From FEN-1219 sp963810755 (GTDB lineage: Bacteria; Pseudomonadota; Gammaproteobacteria; Steroidobacterales; Rariloculaceae), in the NCBI GenBank assembly GCA_963810755.1, contig CAWEOP010000008.1:124001-188000 (forward strand): a stretch of DNA of 64,000 nt. The letters are read 5' to 3'. Below the pieces are notes generated by a model. It made no database searches, was not told the DNA's origin, and was given only the letters and a program-made list of their open reading frames with translations. Positions 42,938-51,765 of the stretch are shown here, piece by piece (within the stretch, counting starts at the first letter, position 1; every line of letters begins with the position of its first letter). Both the position numbers and the translations under genes were made by a program.

Positions 42938-44119
42938 CTAGGCGGGTTGGGCCGTGTAGGCCTGGAGCTGGCGCGCGAAGTCGCCGAGCGCCCGAATTCC
43001 GCTCGCCTCGGCCTCGGCGCACCATACTTGCAGCCGCTTGAGCCGGTCGCCCTCGCCGCGCGTCGATTGATTCGACAGCGCTTTGAGCTGCTGCATGAAA
43101 TGGTACACGGTGCGCAGCTTCTGATTGCGCTCCAGCGCGGCATCGAGCCACTGCCGGGTACGAGGATCCTCGCGCATCGCCGCGTCCTCGCGGATCATGA
43201 GCTTGCGCACGCGCGCGAGCTGAGCGCGCGGGAAGCCGAGCTCGCCCTCGGAATTGCCATGCAGCACGGGGGCGATCACGCGCCGGCCGTAGAGCTTGAT
43301 CACGTGGAAGCGGTTGGCCACGATCGCCCGCACGGTTTCGCTGTCGATCGTGCTCTTACCGGGCGCGAACGCGGTTCGCGGCGAAACGCGCTTGACGCTC
43401 GCAAGCCGGCAGATCTCGAGCAGCCGGATATACACCCAACCCATGTCGAGCTCCCACCACTTGTTGGCGAGCTTCGCGGAATACGGGTACGCGTGGTGAT
43501 TATTGTGAAACTCTTCGCCGCCGATCAGAACGCCGAGAGGAACGATGTTTCGCGACGCATCCTGAGTCTCGAAGTTGCGGTAACCGAGATAGTGGCCCAC
43601 GCCATTGATCACACCGGCGGCCCAGAACGGGATCCAAAGCATCTGCACGGCGAAGACGACGAGGCCGAGCACGCCGAACAACACGAGGTCGACGGCCAGC
43701 ATGATGCCAAGGCCTTTGAATCGGTAGCGGCTGTACAGGTTCCGCTCGAGCCAATCGTTTGGCGCGCCGCGGCCGTAGGTTTCGACCATCTCCGCGTCGG
43801 ATGCGGCCGTTCGATATAGACCGACGCCGCCGAGCAGGACTCGCCAGAATCCCCAGATCTGCGGGCTATGCGGATCGCCCTCCGTCTCGCACTTCGCGTG
43901 ATGCTTGCGGTGCACCGCGACCCACTCGCGCGTGACCATGCCGGTCGTGATCCAGAGCCAGAAGCGGAAAAAGTGGCTGGCGATCGGGTGCAGCGTCAAA
44001 GCGCGGTGCGCTTGATGGCGGTGCAGGAAGATCGTGACGCTCGCGATCGTGACGTGGGTCAGCGCCAATGTGACGCCGACGTAGCCCCAGAACGAGAGAT
44101 TCAACAGACCGTCGATCAT
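42938..44119 (-). CDS. Acyl-CoA / fatty-acid desaturase (delta-9 type)
   Basis: 393 residues, membrane di-iron oxygenase that inserts a double bond into an acyl chain. The three His boxes are HRHQAHR, HRKHHAKCETEGDPHSP and HNNHHAYPYSAK. Four hydrophobic helices flank them. Residues beyond about 290 form a soluble tail (QLARVRKLM; RRYLD-like helices) seen in one desaturase subgroup. The ATG at 44119 has GGAGGG 11 bases upstream. A perfect dyad 57 bp upstream may bind a fatty-acid-responsive repressor. Confidence 0.88.
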   Translation of the reverse strand: MIDGLLNLSFWGYVGVTLALTHVTIASVTIFLHRHQAHRALTLHPIASHFFRFWLWITTGMVTREWVAVHRKHHAKCETEGDPHSPQIWGFWRVLLGGVGLYRTAASDAEMVETYGRGAPNDWLERNLYSRYRFKGLGIMLAVDLVLFGVLGLVVFAVQMLWIPFWAAGVINGVGHYLGYRNFETQDASRNIVPLGVLIGGEEFHNNHHAYPYSAKLANKWWELDMGWVYIRLLEICRLASVKRVSPRTAFAPGKSTIDSETVRAIVANRFHVIKLYGRRVIAPVLHGNSEGELGFPRAQLARVRKLMIREDAAMREDPRTRQWLDAALERNQKLRTVYHFMQQLKALSNQSTRGEGDRLKRLQVWCAEAEASGIRALGDFARQLQAYTAQPA

Positions 44120-44175
44120 ATGCAGTTGCACCCTCCGGTGCGCAGACTTTCCCCGTACCGGAGTACCGGAAAGCA

Positions 44176-44191
44176 CTCAAGCAAGCTTGAG
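44176..44191. promoter_or_regulatory. Perfect dyad upstream of the desaturase
   Basis: Seven-base arms (44176-44182 and 44185-44191) separated by AA make a 16-bp perfect dyad. It lies 57 bp upstream of the desaturase ATG and fits a dimeric repressor site. No regulator gene is adjacent. Two copies of GTACCGGA lie between the dyad and the gene. Confidence 0.45.
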
Positions 44192-44360
44192 GCCGCGCCC
44201 CCTGTTTTTGGTCTTATTCTTCGTCGCGCCTCGTCGTCGAGGCGGGCTACGTTTCGCCGCGAAATCGCGGGTTGGCGGGCGTCGCGAAATCACAGGCTCC
44301 CGCACTATGGTTGCCGTACCCGGCATTTGCAAGGCTCTGCGTCTCGCTGCGCATGGCGGC

Positions 44361-45920
44361 TCAGTGTGGCGCCGCTACCGCACCGGCCGCCGCGCCTTGG
44401 GCCGTGGGGCTCGCAGGCGTTGCATTCATGCCCAGCAGCTGGCGCAGGACTGACGCAGTGCCTTCACGGACGACTCCTTCGCCACCGGTGAAACCGAACC
44501 CGCCCGCGCGTCCAAGCGCGGTGTCGAGCGGCGTAAAGCCCTTCTTGTCTTTCGCTTGCAGATCGGCGCCGTGCGCGGCGAGATACCGAATGACGTCGTC
44601 GTAGCCTTGCAAGGCTGCGCCATGCACGGCCGTGCGGCCGTCGGTCGCGACAGCGTTTACGTCGGCGCCTCGGTCGAGCAGCAGTTGAATCGCCTCGATC
44701 GCCTGCGCCTGAGTTTTGTAGCGGCCGGTCGTGTCCGCCTCGGAGGTACCGACGCCTGCGGCGGCCATTAGCGGAGTGATGCCGCTGCGCGTCGGGCCGA
44801 GCGTCGGATCCGCGCCGTGCTCGAGCAAAAGGCGCATCGCGGGCAAATCGCCCGCCTTCGCGGCGCGCAAGAACGGCGTCGTGCCCGGCCCGAGCATTAC
44901 GTCGTCGCCGCGGTCGAGCTTGGCTCGATACGGCGATTGCTTCTCGAGCCGCACGTTCGGATCCGCGCCGCGCTCGAGCAGCATCTTCGCAACGTCGAGC
45001 GCCGAGAGCTTCTGCTCGATGACGTTGGGCGCGGGACGGTTCGAGCTCGGCATCGTGTTGAAGTCGATCGCCGCATAGAGCGCGCCCCGGCCGACGTAGT
45101 CGAGCAGGTTCGGATCGGTGCCTGCCTCTACGAGCGCGCCCGCGACGTCGTAGTGCCCGTTGATCAGCGCGAGGATCGTAGCGCTGATGCCGTTCGGCGT
45201 CGTCGCGTTGAAATCGGCGCCGGCTTCCTCGAGCACCGGCAGGCAATCGAGGCAGCCTTCACGGGCCGCGAACAGGAGGGGCGTGAGGCCACCGGGCGGG
45301 AGCCACTTGTCGCGCGGCTCGGCCGTGATCTGCCGCTCCCATTCGTCGACGCTCGAGCGCGCGTTCACGTCGGCGCCGTGACTGATGAGCTCGCTCAGCA
45401 TCGGCGCGTGGCCTTGCGCGGCGGCCCACATGAGCGCCGTCTGGCCGTGCCACTGCTCGCGCGCATCGATCGACGCGCCGTGCGCGAACAGAACTTTCGC
45501 AGCGTCGACATGGCCGCCGTGCGCGACCGTCATCAACGCCGTCTCACCGTCGGCCCCGGCCTCGTTCGGATCTGCCCCCGCCTTGAGCAGACGCTCGATC
45601 ACGCCGGCGCTGCCGTTGATCGCGGCGAGGTGCAACGGCGTGACGCCGTAGCGGTTCGCCGCCTTCGGGTCCGCGCCCGTCTTCAGCAACCGATCGACGA
45701 GCTCGAGATCGTCCTGGCGCACGGCCCAATGCAGCGCCGTCGTGCCGTCGGCTTCGGCCGCGAGCGCGGAAGTCTTCTGGCGCGCTAGCGTGAGCGCCGT
45801 CGCGCGGTCGCCGGACTTCAACGCTTGAACGAGCGGCGGCGTCTTCGCGAACGCGACGGAGCCAGCCGATAGCGCGGCCGCGGCAGCCGTCGCGAGGAAC
45901 CAGTGGCGAGCAGCTTTCAT
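44361..45920 (-). CDS. Exported ankyrin-repeat protein, second copy
   Basis: 519 residues. A signal peptide ends near SVAFAK. About nine ankyrin repeats follow; examples are DGTTALHWAVRQDDLELV, YGVTPLHLAAINGSAGVI, GQTALMWAAAQGHAP and DGRTAVHGAALQGYDDVI. A less regular middle part carries PSSNRPAPNVIEQK. The C-terminal 40 residues are Ala/Gly-rich. It follows the DUF1552 gene by 38 bp. The same partners accompany the copy at 15186-16817, but there the ankyrin gene comes first. Confidence 0.85.
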   Translation of the reverse strand: MKAARHWFLATAAAAALSAGSVAFAKTPPLVQALKSGDRATALTLARQKTSALAAEADGTTALHWAVRQDDLELVDRLLKTGADPKAANRYGVTPLHLAAINGSAGVIERLLKAGADPNEAGADGETALMTVAHGGHVDAAKVLFAHGASIDAREQWHGQTALMWAAAQGHAPMLSELISHGADVNARSSVDEWERQITAEPRDKWLPPGGLTPLLFAAREGCLDCLPVLEEAGADFNATTPNGISATILALINGHYDVAGALVEAGTDPNLLDYVGRGALYAAIDFNTMPSSNRPAPNVIEQKLSALDVAKMLLERGADPNVRLEKQSPYRAKLDRGDDVMLGPGTTPFLRAAKAGDLPAMRLLLEHGADPTLGPTRSGITPLMAAAGVGTSEADTTGRYKTQAQAIEAIQLLLDRGADVNAVATDGRTAVHGAALQGYDDVIRYLAAHGADLQAKDKKGFTPLDTALGRAGGFGFTGGEGVVREGTASVLRQLLGMNATPASPTAQGAAAGAVAAPH

Positions 45921-45958
45921 GCTAGACCCTCGTGTGCGGCCTAGGTGCCGCACGCCAA

Positions 45959-47281
45959 TCAAATACCGGAGATCGTGCCCGTGCTGTCGCCGAGCGTCTC
46001 GACCGGCGCATCGGCCTTCGCGAGCAGCGTGACGAGTAGGTTCGTCATCGGCGTGTGCTCCTCCGCCATGATGTGCTGGCCGCCTTTGAGCCGGCCGCGC
46101 CCGCCGCCGACGGTGACAACGGGCAGCGGATAGTGATCGTGCGCGTTGCTGTTGCTCATGTTGCTGCCGTACATGAGTATCGTGTTGTCGAGCAGCGAGC
46201 CGTCGCCGTCGGGCGTCGCATCGAGCTTCGCGAGGAACTCGGCGAACAGGCCGAGGTGATAGGTCTGGATCCGCGCGCACCACTCGAGCTTCTCCGGCCG
46301 ATTCTGGTGATGCGACACGGCGTGGTGGCCTTCGGTGACGCCGACTTGCGTATAGGTCCGGTTGCTGACCTCGCGCGCCATCATGAACGTGAACACGCGC
46401 GTGATGTCCGCCCGATACGCGAGCGTCAACAGGTCGAACATCGTGCGGACGTGATCCTCGTACTCGAACGGGATGCCCGCCGGCGCCTCGGGGATCACGA
46501 GATCGGCGTTCTGATCGATCTGGGTCTCCGCGCGGCTCAGGCGGCGCTCGATTTCGCGCACGCCTTCGAGGTAATTGTCGATAGTTTGACGGTCGTGGGC
46601 GCCGAGATCGCGCTGCAAATCGGCTGCTTGCCCGGTCACCGCGTCGAGGATGCTGCGATCCTCGCTGCGGCGCTTCAGGCGCGTTTCGACTTTGTCGCCT
46701 TGGCCGAACATGCGCTCGAACACCTTGCGAGGGTTGATCTCCATCGGCATCGGCGTGGTCGGCGTACGCCACGACAGCGTATTCATATAGATGCAGCCGT
46801 AGTCCCGGTCGCATGCGCCGATCAAGCCCGATTGGTCCTCGGTCGCGATCTCCATCGACGGCAGCAGCGTGTCTTGGCCGATGGCCTGGGCCGCGATTTG
46901 ATCCGCGGTGACGCCCGCGAACGCGTCAACGCCCTGGGTTGGCTTCGGACGCACGCCGCTGAGCCAGGTGGTCGGGCTCAGGGAGTGGACGGCGGTGGAG
47001 TCCGCCGCGCGATGATGCAAGCGGCTCACGATGTTGAGCCGGTTGCGATACGGCTCGAGCGGCTTTGCGATGTCTTTGAGCTCGAATCCGGCGCCGACCG
47101 CGTCCGGCGTGAACCGGCTCATGACCATGCCGTGCGGCACGTACACGAACCCGAGACGCGGGCTTTGTTTCACGTTGCTCGCGAACGCGGGAACCATCGC
47201 GTCGAGTAGCGGCAGTGCGACCGTCGCGCCGAGACCGCGCAGGAACGTCCGGCGTCCGAGGTGCTTCTGGGTGATGAACAT
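45959..47281 (-). CDS. DUF1552 protein with Tat signal, second copy
   Basis: 440 residues. MFITQKHLGRRTFLRG carries the twin-arginine motif at R10-R11 exactly as in the first copy. Matching blocks: LGFVYVPHGMVMSRF, SGLIGACDRDYGCIYMNTL, GHHAVSHHQNRPEKLEW and LDNTILMYGSNMSNSNAHDH. The DUF1592 gene ends 31 bp upstream and the ankyrin gene begins 38 bp downstream. The paralog divergence is substantial, so the duplication is old or the two modules were acquired separately. Confidence 0.9.
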   Translation of the reverse strand: MFITQKHLGRRTFLRGLGATVALPLLDAMVPAFASNVKQSPRLGFVYVPHGMVMSRFTPDAVGAGFELKDIAKPLEPYRNRLNIVSRLHHRAADSTAVHSLSPTTWLSGVRPKPTQGVDAFAGVTADQIAAQAIGQDTLLPSMEIATEDQSGLIGACDRDYGCIYMNTLSWRTPTTPMPMEINPRKVFERMFGQGDKVETRLKRRSEDRSILDAVTGQAADLQRDLGAHDRQTIDNYLEGVREIERRLSRAETQIDQNADLVIPEAPAGIPFEYEDHVRTMFDLLTLAYRADITRVFTFMMAREVSNRTYTQVGVTEGHHAVSHHQNRPEKLEWCARIQTYHLGLFAEFLAKLDATPDGDGSLLDNTILMYGSNMSNSNAHDHYPLPVVTVGGGRGRLKGGQHIMAEEHTPMTNLLVTLLAKADAPVETLGDSTGTISGI

Positions 47282-47312
47282 CGTCGCTTGTCTCCGTGGG
47301 ATTTCGTTCGCC

Positions 47313-49781
47313 TCAGTGCGGGCTCTCGACCGAGGCAGTGGTCGCCGCCGCGGCGGCGTCCTGTGCAACCTTCATGCGGAACGCCGGGCTGTTCGCGATC
47401 CCGAGCACGACGGCCGAGAAGCGGTAGTCGTGCTGCGCGGCGTCGCGCACGATCGCGCGCACGGTCGGCATATCGTACGCTTCGAGCCCTCGACCGAGTG
47501 CGTAGGTGAGCAGCTTCTCGGTGACGATGCCGACGAAGTGCTCAGGCGCTGTCGTCAGTGCCGCGCGCAGCGACTCCGGGCCGTTGACGGGCGTGCCGTT
47601 CGCCATTTGTCCCGACGAGTCGATCGCGCCGCCGGGCTCCTTCGTCCGCCACGCGCCGACCGCGTCGAAGTTCTCGAGCGCGAACCCGATCGGATCCATG
47701 ACGTTGTGGCAGGTGGCGCAGACCGGATTGTTGCGGTGCTGCTCGAGCCGCGCGCGCACCGATTTCGGAGCCGCGCCCGGAAGGTTTTCCTCGAGCGCCG
47801 GCACGTTCGGCGGCGGCGCGGGCGGCGGCGTGCCGAGGATGTTCGTTAGGATGTACTTGCCGCGCAGGACGGGCGAGGTGCGGTTCGGGTAGGACGTGAC
47901 CGTGTGAATGCTGGCCTGGCCGAGCAGGCCGATGCGCGTCGAGTCCTCGACGGTGATACGGCGGAACTGGCTACCGTAGACGTTCGGTATTCCGTAGTGC
48001 TCGGCGAGTCTCTGGTTGACGAACGTGTAGTTCGCTGTGAGCAGCTCTACCACGCTGCGGTCCTCGCGCATGATGCTCTCGAAGAACAGCTCGGTCTCCT
48101 TGCGCATCGCTTCGCGTAGGTTCTCGTCGAAGTTCGGATACTCCTGAACGTCGGGCCGCGCGCTCTGCAAGTTGCGCAAGTACAGCCACTGGCCCGCGAA
48201 GTTGGACACGAGAGCCGTCGAGCGCGGGTCGGCGAGCATGCGGCGCACTTGCGCGTCATAGACTTTCGGATCCGCGAGCTTGCCGCGCTCGGCGAGCTGC
48301 AGCAGCTCGTCGTCCGGCAGGCTGCTCCACAAGAAGAACGAGAGACGCGACGCGAGCGCGAGGTCGTTGACCGCGTAGATCGCGCCGGCCGCGGCGTCTT
48401 TCGGGTCGGGCTCGCTGCGGAACAAGAAGTCCGGGCTCGTGAGCAGCACGCGCAGCGCGCTGCGTATCCCCGAATCGAAGCCGCCGTTCTCTCGGCCCGA
48501 ATGGTAGAAGTCGAGCAGCAGCTCGAGATCCTTCTGAGTCACCGGGCGCCGATACGCCGTGTGCGCGAGCTTCGTGAGGATACGCGTCGCGCAGGGTTCC
48601 TCTTCACGGGCGCTTTCGGGGCGGCAGATGAAGATCTTGTCGCGGCTCGGCGTATCGCCGAGACCTTGCACGTCGAACGGACCTGCGACGAGCGCGTAGT
48701 CGACGTTCGGCAGGCCGTTCATGTCTTGTAGGTCGAGGTTGCGCGTATGCAGCTCGAGCGGCTCCTGGGTTTCCGCGCGGCTCCGCTCGAGGAAGGCGAT
48801 GCTTACTTCGTGCGGGCCGGCCGGTATGAACGCGCGCGTGCGCAGCCGCTCGTCGATCGCGTTCGCGGCCGCCGACATGTTGGCATCCGATGCGGCGTTG
48901 TCTTCCGGTCCGCCCACTTGCGCGACGAAGACGCGTTGGCCGTCGACGCTGATCTCGAGCTCGTGCGGCCACTCGAGACCCGTCATATAGCCCACGATGT
49001 TGCGGCGCAGGAAGACCGCGAAGTCGTAGCTCGCATCGAGCGGGAAGTTGTGCTTGATGAGGAGGCCGCCGCGCGTGCCGAGCGGCATTCCTTCGACGTG
49101 CTCGCCCTGGGCGAGATCGGGGGGAGCGCGGAACGGCGTGATGATCGCGGGGGTTTCGGGGTCGCCGATCGCGAGGCTCGCGATCTTGGCCGACGCCGAC
49201 AAGTATTGCTCGAGCAGGGACGGCGACACGCGCAGCACGTCCGCGATGTTGTCGAAGCCGTAGCCTTCGTCGTCGGCCGGCAGGAACTCGGACGCGTCGA
49301 TCTCGAGGCCGAGCAGGTCGCGGATCGCGTTGCCGTACTCGGAGCGATTCAGCCGATGGATCGACGAGCGGCCGGGATTTGGATGCGTCGCGCTCGCGGC
49401 GTCGAGCGACGTCGTGAGCCAGTCGACCATGCTCTTGTAGACGTCGGGCTCGGGCCGCAGCATGCCGCGCGGCGGCATCGCGCCGGCGTTGAGCTTGCGG
49501 ACCACGCGCTCCCAGATGTCGGCGTCCGCGGGGATGTGCTCGAAGTCGCGCGTGTCGAGCACCATGTCCGCGATCTTCGCGTATTGGTTGTGGCAGGTGA
49601 CGCAGTACTGCGTGAAGAAGCCCTTCGCTGTCTCCGGTGTGAAGCCGCCCGGAGGTACCTGCATCGTCGCAGGCGCAGCTGAAGTCGTTACCGGCGTCGT
49701 CGTTGCGTCCGTTTGCGCGTGCGCCGCGCCTACGAACGCGAGCGCGGTAATCGCGGCGATGAAAAGTCGATGCAACGACAT
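47313..49781 (-). CDS. DUF1592/DUF1588-type c-type cytochrome-like protein, second copy
   Basis: 822 residues. Unlike the first copy it has a clear cleavable signal peptide (ending GAAHAQT). Heme motif CVTCH is at 60-64; HRLNRSEYGNAIRDLLGLE marks DUF1587. The CBM-like insert and DUF1595/1592/1588/1585 follow in the same order (RLSFFLWSSLPDDELLQLAE; NFAGQWLYLRNLQSARP). The second heme motif is CATCH in NPVCATCHNVMDPIGF. It is the first gene of the - strand module and has a good promoter 60 bp upstream. Confidence 0.9.
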   Translation of the reverse strand: MSLHRLFIAAITALAFVGAAHAQTDATTTPVTTSAAPATMQVPPGGFTPETAKGFFTQYCVTCHNQYAKIADMVLDTRDFEHIPADADIWERVVRKLNAGAMPPRGMLRPEPDVYKSMVDWLTTSLDAASATHPNPGRSSIHRLNRSEYGNAIRDLLGLEIDASEFLPADDEGYGFDNIADVLRVSPSLLEQYLSASAKIASLAIGDPETPAIITPFRAPPDLAQGEHVEGMPLGTRGGLLIKHNFPLDASYDFAVFLRRNIVGYMTGLEWPHELEISVDGQRVFVAQVGGPEDNAASDANMSAAANAIDERLRTRAFIPAGPHEVSIAFLERSRAETQEPLELHTRNLDLQDMNGLPNVDYALVAGPFDVQGLGDTPSRDKIFICRPESAREEEPCATRILTKLAHTAYRRPVTQKDLELLLDFYHSGRENGGFDSGIRSALRVLLTSPDFLFRSEPDPKDAAAGAIYAVNDLALASRLSFFLWSSLPDDELLQLAERGKLADPKVYDAQVRRMLADPRSTALVSNFAGQWLYLRNLQSARPDVQEYPNFDENLREAMRKETELFFESIMREDRSVVELLTANYTFVNQRLAEHYGIPNVYGSQFRRITVEDSTRIGLLGQASIHTVTSYPNRTSPVLRGKYILTNILGTPPPAPPPNVPALEENLPGAAPKSVRARLEQHRNNPVCATCHNVMDPIGFALENFDAVGAWRTKEPGGAIDSSGQMANGTPVNGPESLRAALTTAPEHFVGIVTEKLLTYALGRGLEAYDMPTVRAIVRDAAQHDYRFSAVVLGIANSPAFRMKVAQDAAAAATTASVESPH

Positions 49782-49806
49782 GCCGGGGCGCCCCTCCGAG
49801 AACTGG

Positions 49807-49826
49807 AACCACCGAAATAAGTGGTT
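49807..49826. promoter_or_regulatory. Inverted repeat in the 5' leader of the second DUF1592 operon
   Basis: AACCAC (49807-49812) and GTGGTT (49821-49826) are exact inverted copies around 8 bases. They lie about 10-30 bases after the predicted transcription start, suiting an operator or leader hairpin. Confidence 0.4.
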
Positions 49827-49842
49827 GAAAACTGAGACGAAT

Positions 49843-49871
49843 ATTAGAACAGAACTGGGTCTGATCGACAA
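49843..49871 (-). promoter_or_regulatory. Sigma70-like promoter for the DUF1592-DUF1552-ankyrin operon
   Basis: On the - strand, TTGTCG (49866-49871; 4/6 to the -35 consensus) and TCTAAT (49843-49848; 5/6 to the -10 consensus) are separated by 17 bases. Transcription would start near 49836, about 55 bases before the DUF1592 ATG. Confidence 0.55.
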
Positions 49872-50084
49872 CGCGAAATCGCGCGCAAAGCGCGTCGCGG
49901 TGCGACGCGAGCGGCGGCATTTTATGTCGTAGCCGCGAGTTTTTAGAGATGACCTACCTCGCCGGGTTCCGAGGTGTGAGCGCAATGGGACGGTCGCACT
50001 CGCGCGACTGGCGCCGCCACACGCGCTCAGCGGTAAACTCGATTTTTCTCAAGGGTCGCGTGTTGCACGCTCGTCAAACGAAGG

Positions 50085-50966
50085 TCAGGTCTGCATGCCC
50101 CAGCGGCGCACCGTGCGTTTCTCGATGCCGCGGAAGATCACGTTCTCGACGAACAGCCCGAACAGGATCACGGTCAGCAGGCCCGCGAACACCTCCGGGA
50201 TCCGGAGCTGGTTCTTGTTCTCGAAGATGTACCAGCCGAGGCCGCCCGAGCCCGAGCTCACGCCGAACACGAGCTCAGCGGCGATCAGCGTGCGCCAGGC
50301 GAACGCCCAGCCGACCTTGAGGCCCGTCAGGATGCTCGGGAACGCGCCCGGAATCAGGATCCGCGCGACGTAGCTCGCGCCGGACAGGCCGTAGTTCTGG
50401 CCCACCATCTTCAGCGTCGGGCTCAAGGCCTTGAAACCGGAGAACGTGTTGAGCGCGACGGCCCAGAGCACGGCGTGCACGAGGACGAAGATCACGCTGC
50501 CGTCGCCGAGCCCGAACCAGATCAGCGCGAGCGGTAGCAGCGCGATCGACGGCAGCGGGTTGAACATCGCGGTGAGCGTCTCGAGCAGGTCCGCCCCGAT
50601 CCGCGACACGCTCGCGAACGCGGTCAACAGCGCGGCGATCACGAGTCCCGTCAGGTAGCCCTTGAGCAGCAGCGACAGCGTGTACGCGCCCGCGCGCGGT
50701 ATCGCGCCCGACGCGAGCGACGTCAGCAGCGCCCCGACGGTCGAGCTGAACGTCGGGAACAGCAGGGGATTGTCGAGGACGCGCGCGTAGATTTCCCATG
50801 CGGCCGCGAGCAGCACGAGCAGCACGGACTTGCGCAGTCCGGCGTTCCCGTAGAGCCGGGCCCAAGCACCGAGCGGCCGAGCCGCGACTTGCAGCCCGTT
50901 CGTCGCATGCTCCGCCGAGTCGTGAATGATGTCGGGGCGCGGCGAGTCGCGCATCGGCTCAGGCAT
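50085..50966 (-). CDS. NitT/TauT-type ABC transporter permease
   Basis: 293 residues, about six hydrophobic helices. The EAA-type loop is GQNYGLSGASYVARILIPGA. This permease class imports nitrate, sulfonates, taurine, pyrimidines or aromatic acids. The ATG at 50966 overlaps the ATPase stop by 8 bases, so the two are coupled. With the MmgE/PrpD gene upstream, an organic acid or an aromatic substrate is more likely than nitrate. It is the last gene of the run. Confidence 0.85.
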   Translation of the reverse strand: MPEPMRDSPRPDIIHDSAEHATNGLQVAARPLGAWARLYGNAGLRKSVLLVLLAAAWEIYARVLDNPLLFPTFSSTVGALLTSLASGAIPRAGAYTLSLLLKGYLTGLVIAALLTAFASVSRIGADLLETLTAMFNPLPSIALLPLALIWFGLGDGSVIFVLVHAVLWAVALNTFSGFKALSPTLKMVGQNYGLSGASYVARILIPGAFPSILTGLKVGWAFAWRTLIAAELVFGVSSGSGGLGWYIFENKNQLRIPEVFAGLLTVILFGLFVENVIFRGIEKRTVRRWGMQT

Positions 50967-51765
50967 CGACGACGGCTCCCTCACGCTCGAACAGCAGTCG
51001 CTGAATGCGAGCGGACAGCAGCTCGCCGGCGGAGTCGCGCGTGTCGCTGCCCGCGCAGTCGATCTCCGCCTTCGCGCGGCCGGGATGAGGCGTGAGCAGC
51101 AGGATGCGGTTGCCGATCCGGATCGCCTCGGGGATCGAGTGCGTGACGAACACCACCGTGAACTTCGTGTCTTCCCAGAGCCGCAGCAGCTCTTCCTGCA
51201 TCCTGCCGCGCGTGAGCGCGTCGAGCGCCGCGAACGGCTCGTCCATCAAGAGGATCTGCGGCTCGAGCGCCAGCGCGCGCGCGATCGCGACGCGCTGCTT
51301 CATTCCGCCCGAAAGCGTGTGCGGATAGCTATCGGCGAATTCGGTGAGCCCCACCTTGGCGATGAAGTGCAGAGCCTTCTCGGCCGCCGCGCGCCGCGCG
51401 AGCTTGCCGCTCGCCGTGAGGGCGAACGCGATGTTGTCGCGCACCGTTTTCCACGGCAGCAGCTGGTCGAATTCCTGGAAGACGAAACCGCGGTCGGGGC
51501 CCGGCTTCGCGACGCGCGCGCCGTTCAGGAGAATCTGTCCCTCGACGGGTTTGAGATAGCCGCCGACCGCTTTGAGCAGCGTGGACTTGCCGCAGCCCGA
51601 GGGCCCGAGCAGCACGAAACGATCCGAGCGCAGCACGTCGAAGCTCACGCGATAGGTGGCCGTGACGAGCTTGTCCTCGGTGCGATACTGCAGCGTCACG
51701 CCGGCCACGCTGAGCAGCGGCGAGGTTGCGCGGCCGAGTCGTGCTTCAGCTGCCGGGGCTGCCAT
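50959..51765 (-). CDS. NitT/TauT-type ABC transporter ATPase
   Basis: 268 residues. Walker A LLGPSGCGKSTLLKAV, Q-loop FVFQEFDQLLPWKT, signature LSGGMKQRVAIARAL, Walker B ILLMDEPFAALDALTR and switch His in FVTHSIPEAIRI are all intact. It powers the importer with the adjacent permease and binding protein. It overlaps the substrate-binding-protein gene by 20 bases and the permease gene by 8. Confidence 0.9.
   Translation of the reverse strand: MAAPAAEARLGRATSPLLSVAGVTLQYRTEDKLVTATYRVSFDVLRSDRFVLLGPSGCGKSTLLKAVGGYLKPVEGQILLNGARVAKPGPDRGFVFQEFDQLLPWKTVRDNIAFALTASGKLARRAAAEKALHFIAKVGLTEFADSYPHTLSGGMKQRVAIARALALEPQILLMDEPFAALDALTRGRMQEELLRLWEDTKFTVVFVTHSIPEAIRIGNRILLLTPHPGRAKAEIDCAGSDTRDSAGELLSARIQRLLFEREGAVVDA

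Larger units (their letters stand above)
49782..50084. other. Intergenic region between the DUF1592 gene and the ABC permease gene
   Basis: About 300 bases. The left part holds the - strand promoter and dyad listed separately. The right part, from about 49900, has no gene or clear terminator for the permease gene that ends at 50085. Confidence 0.6.
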
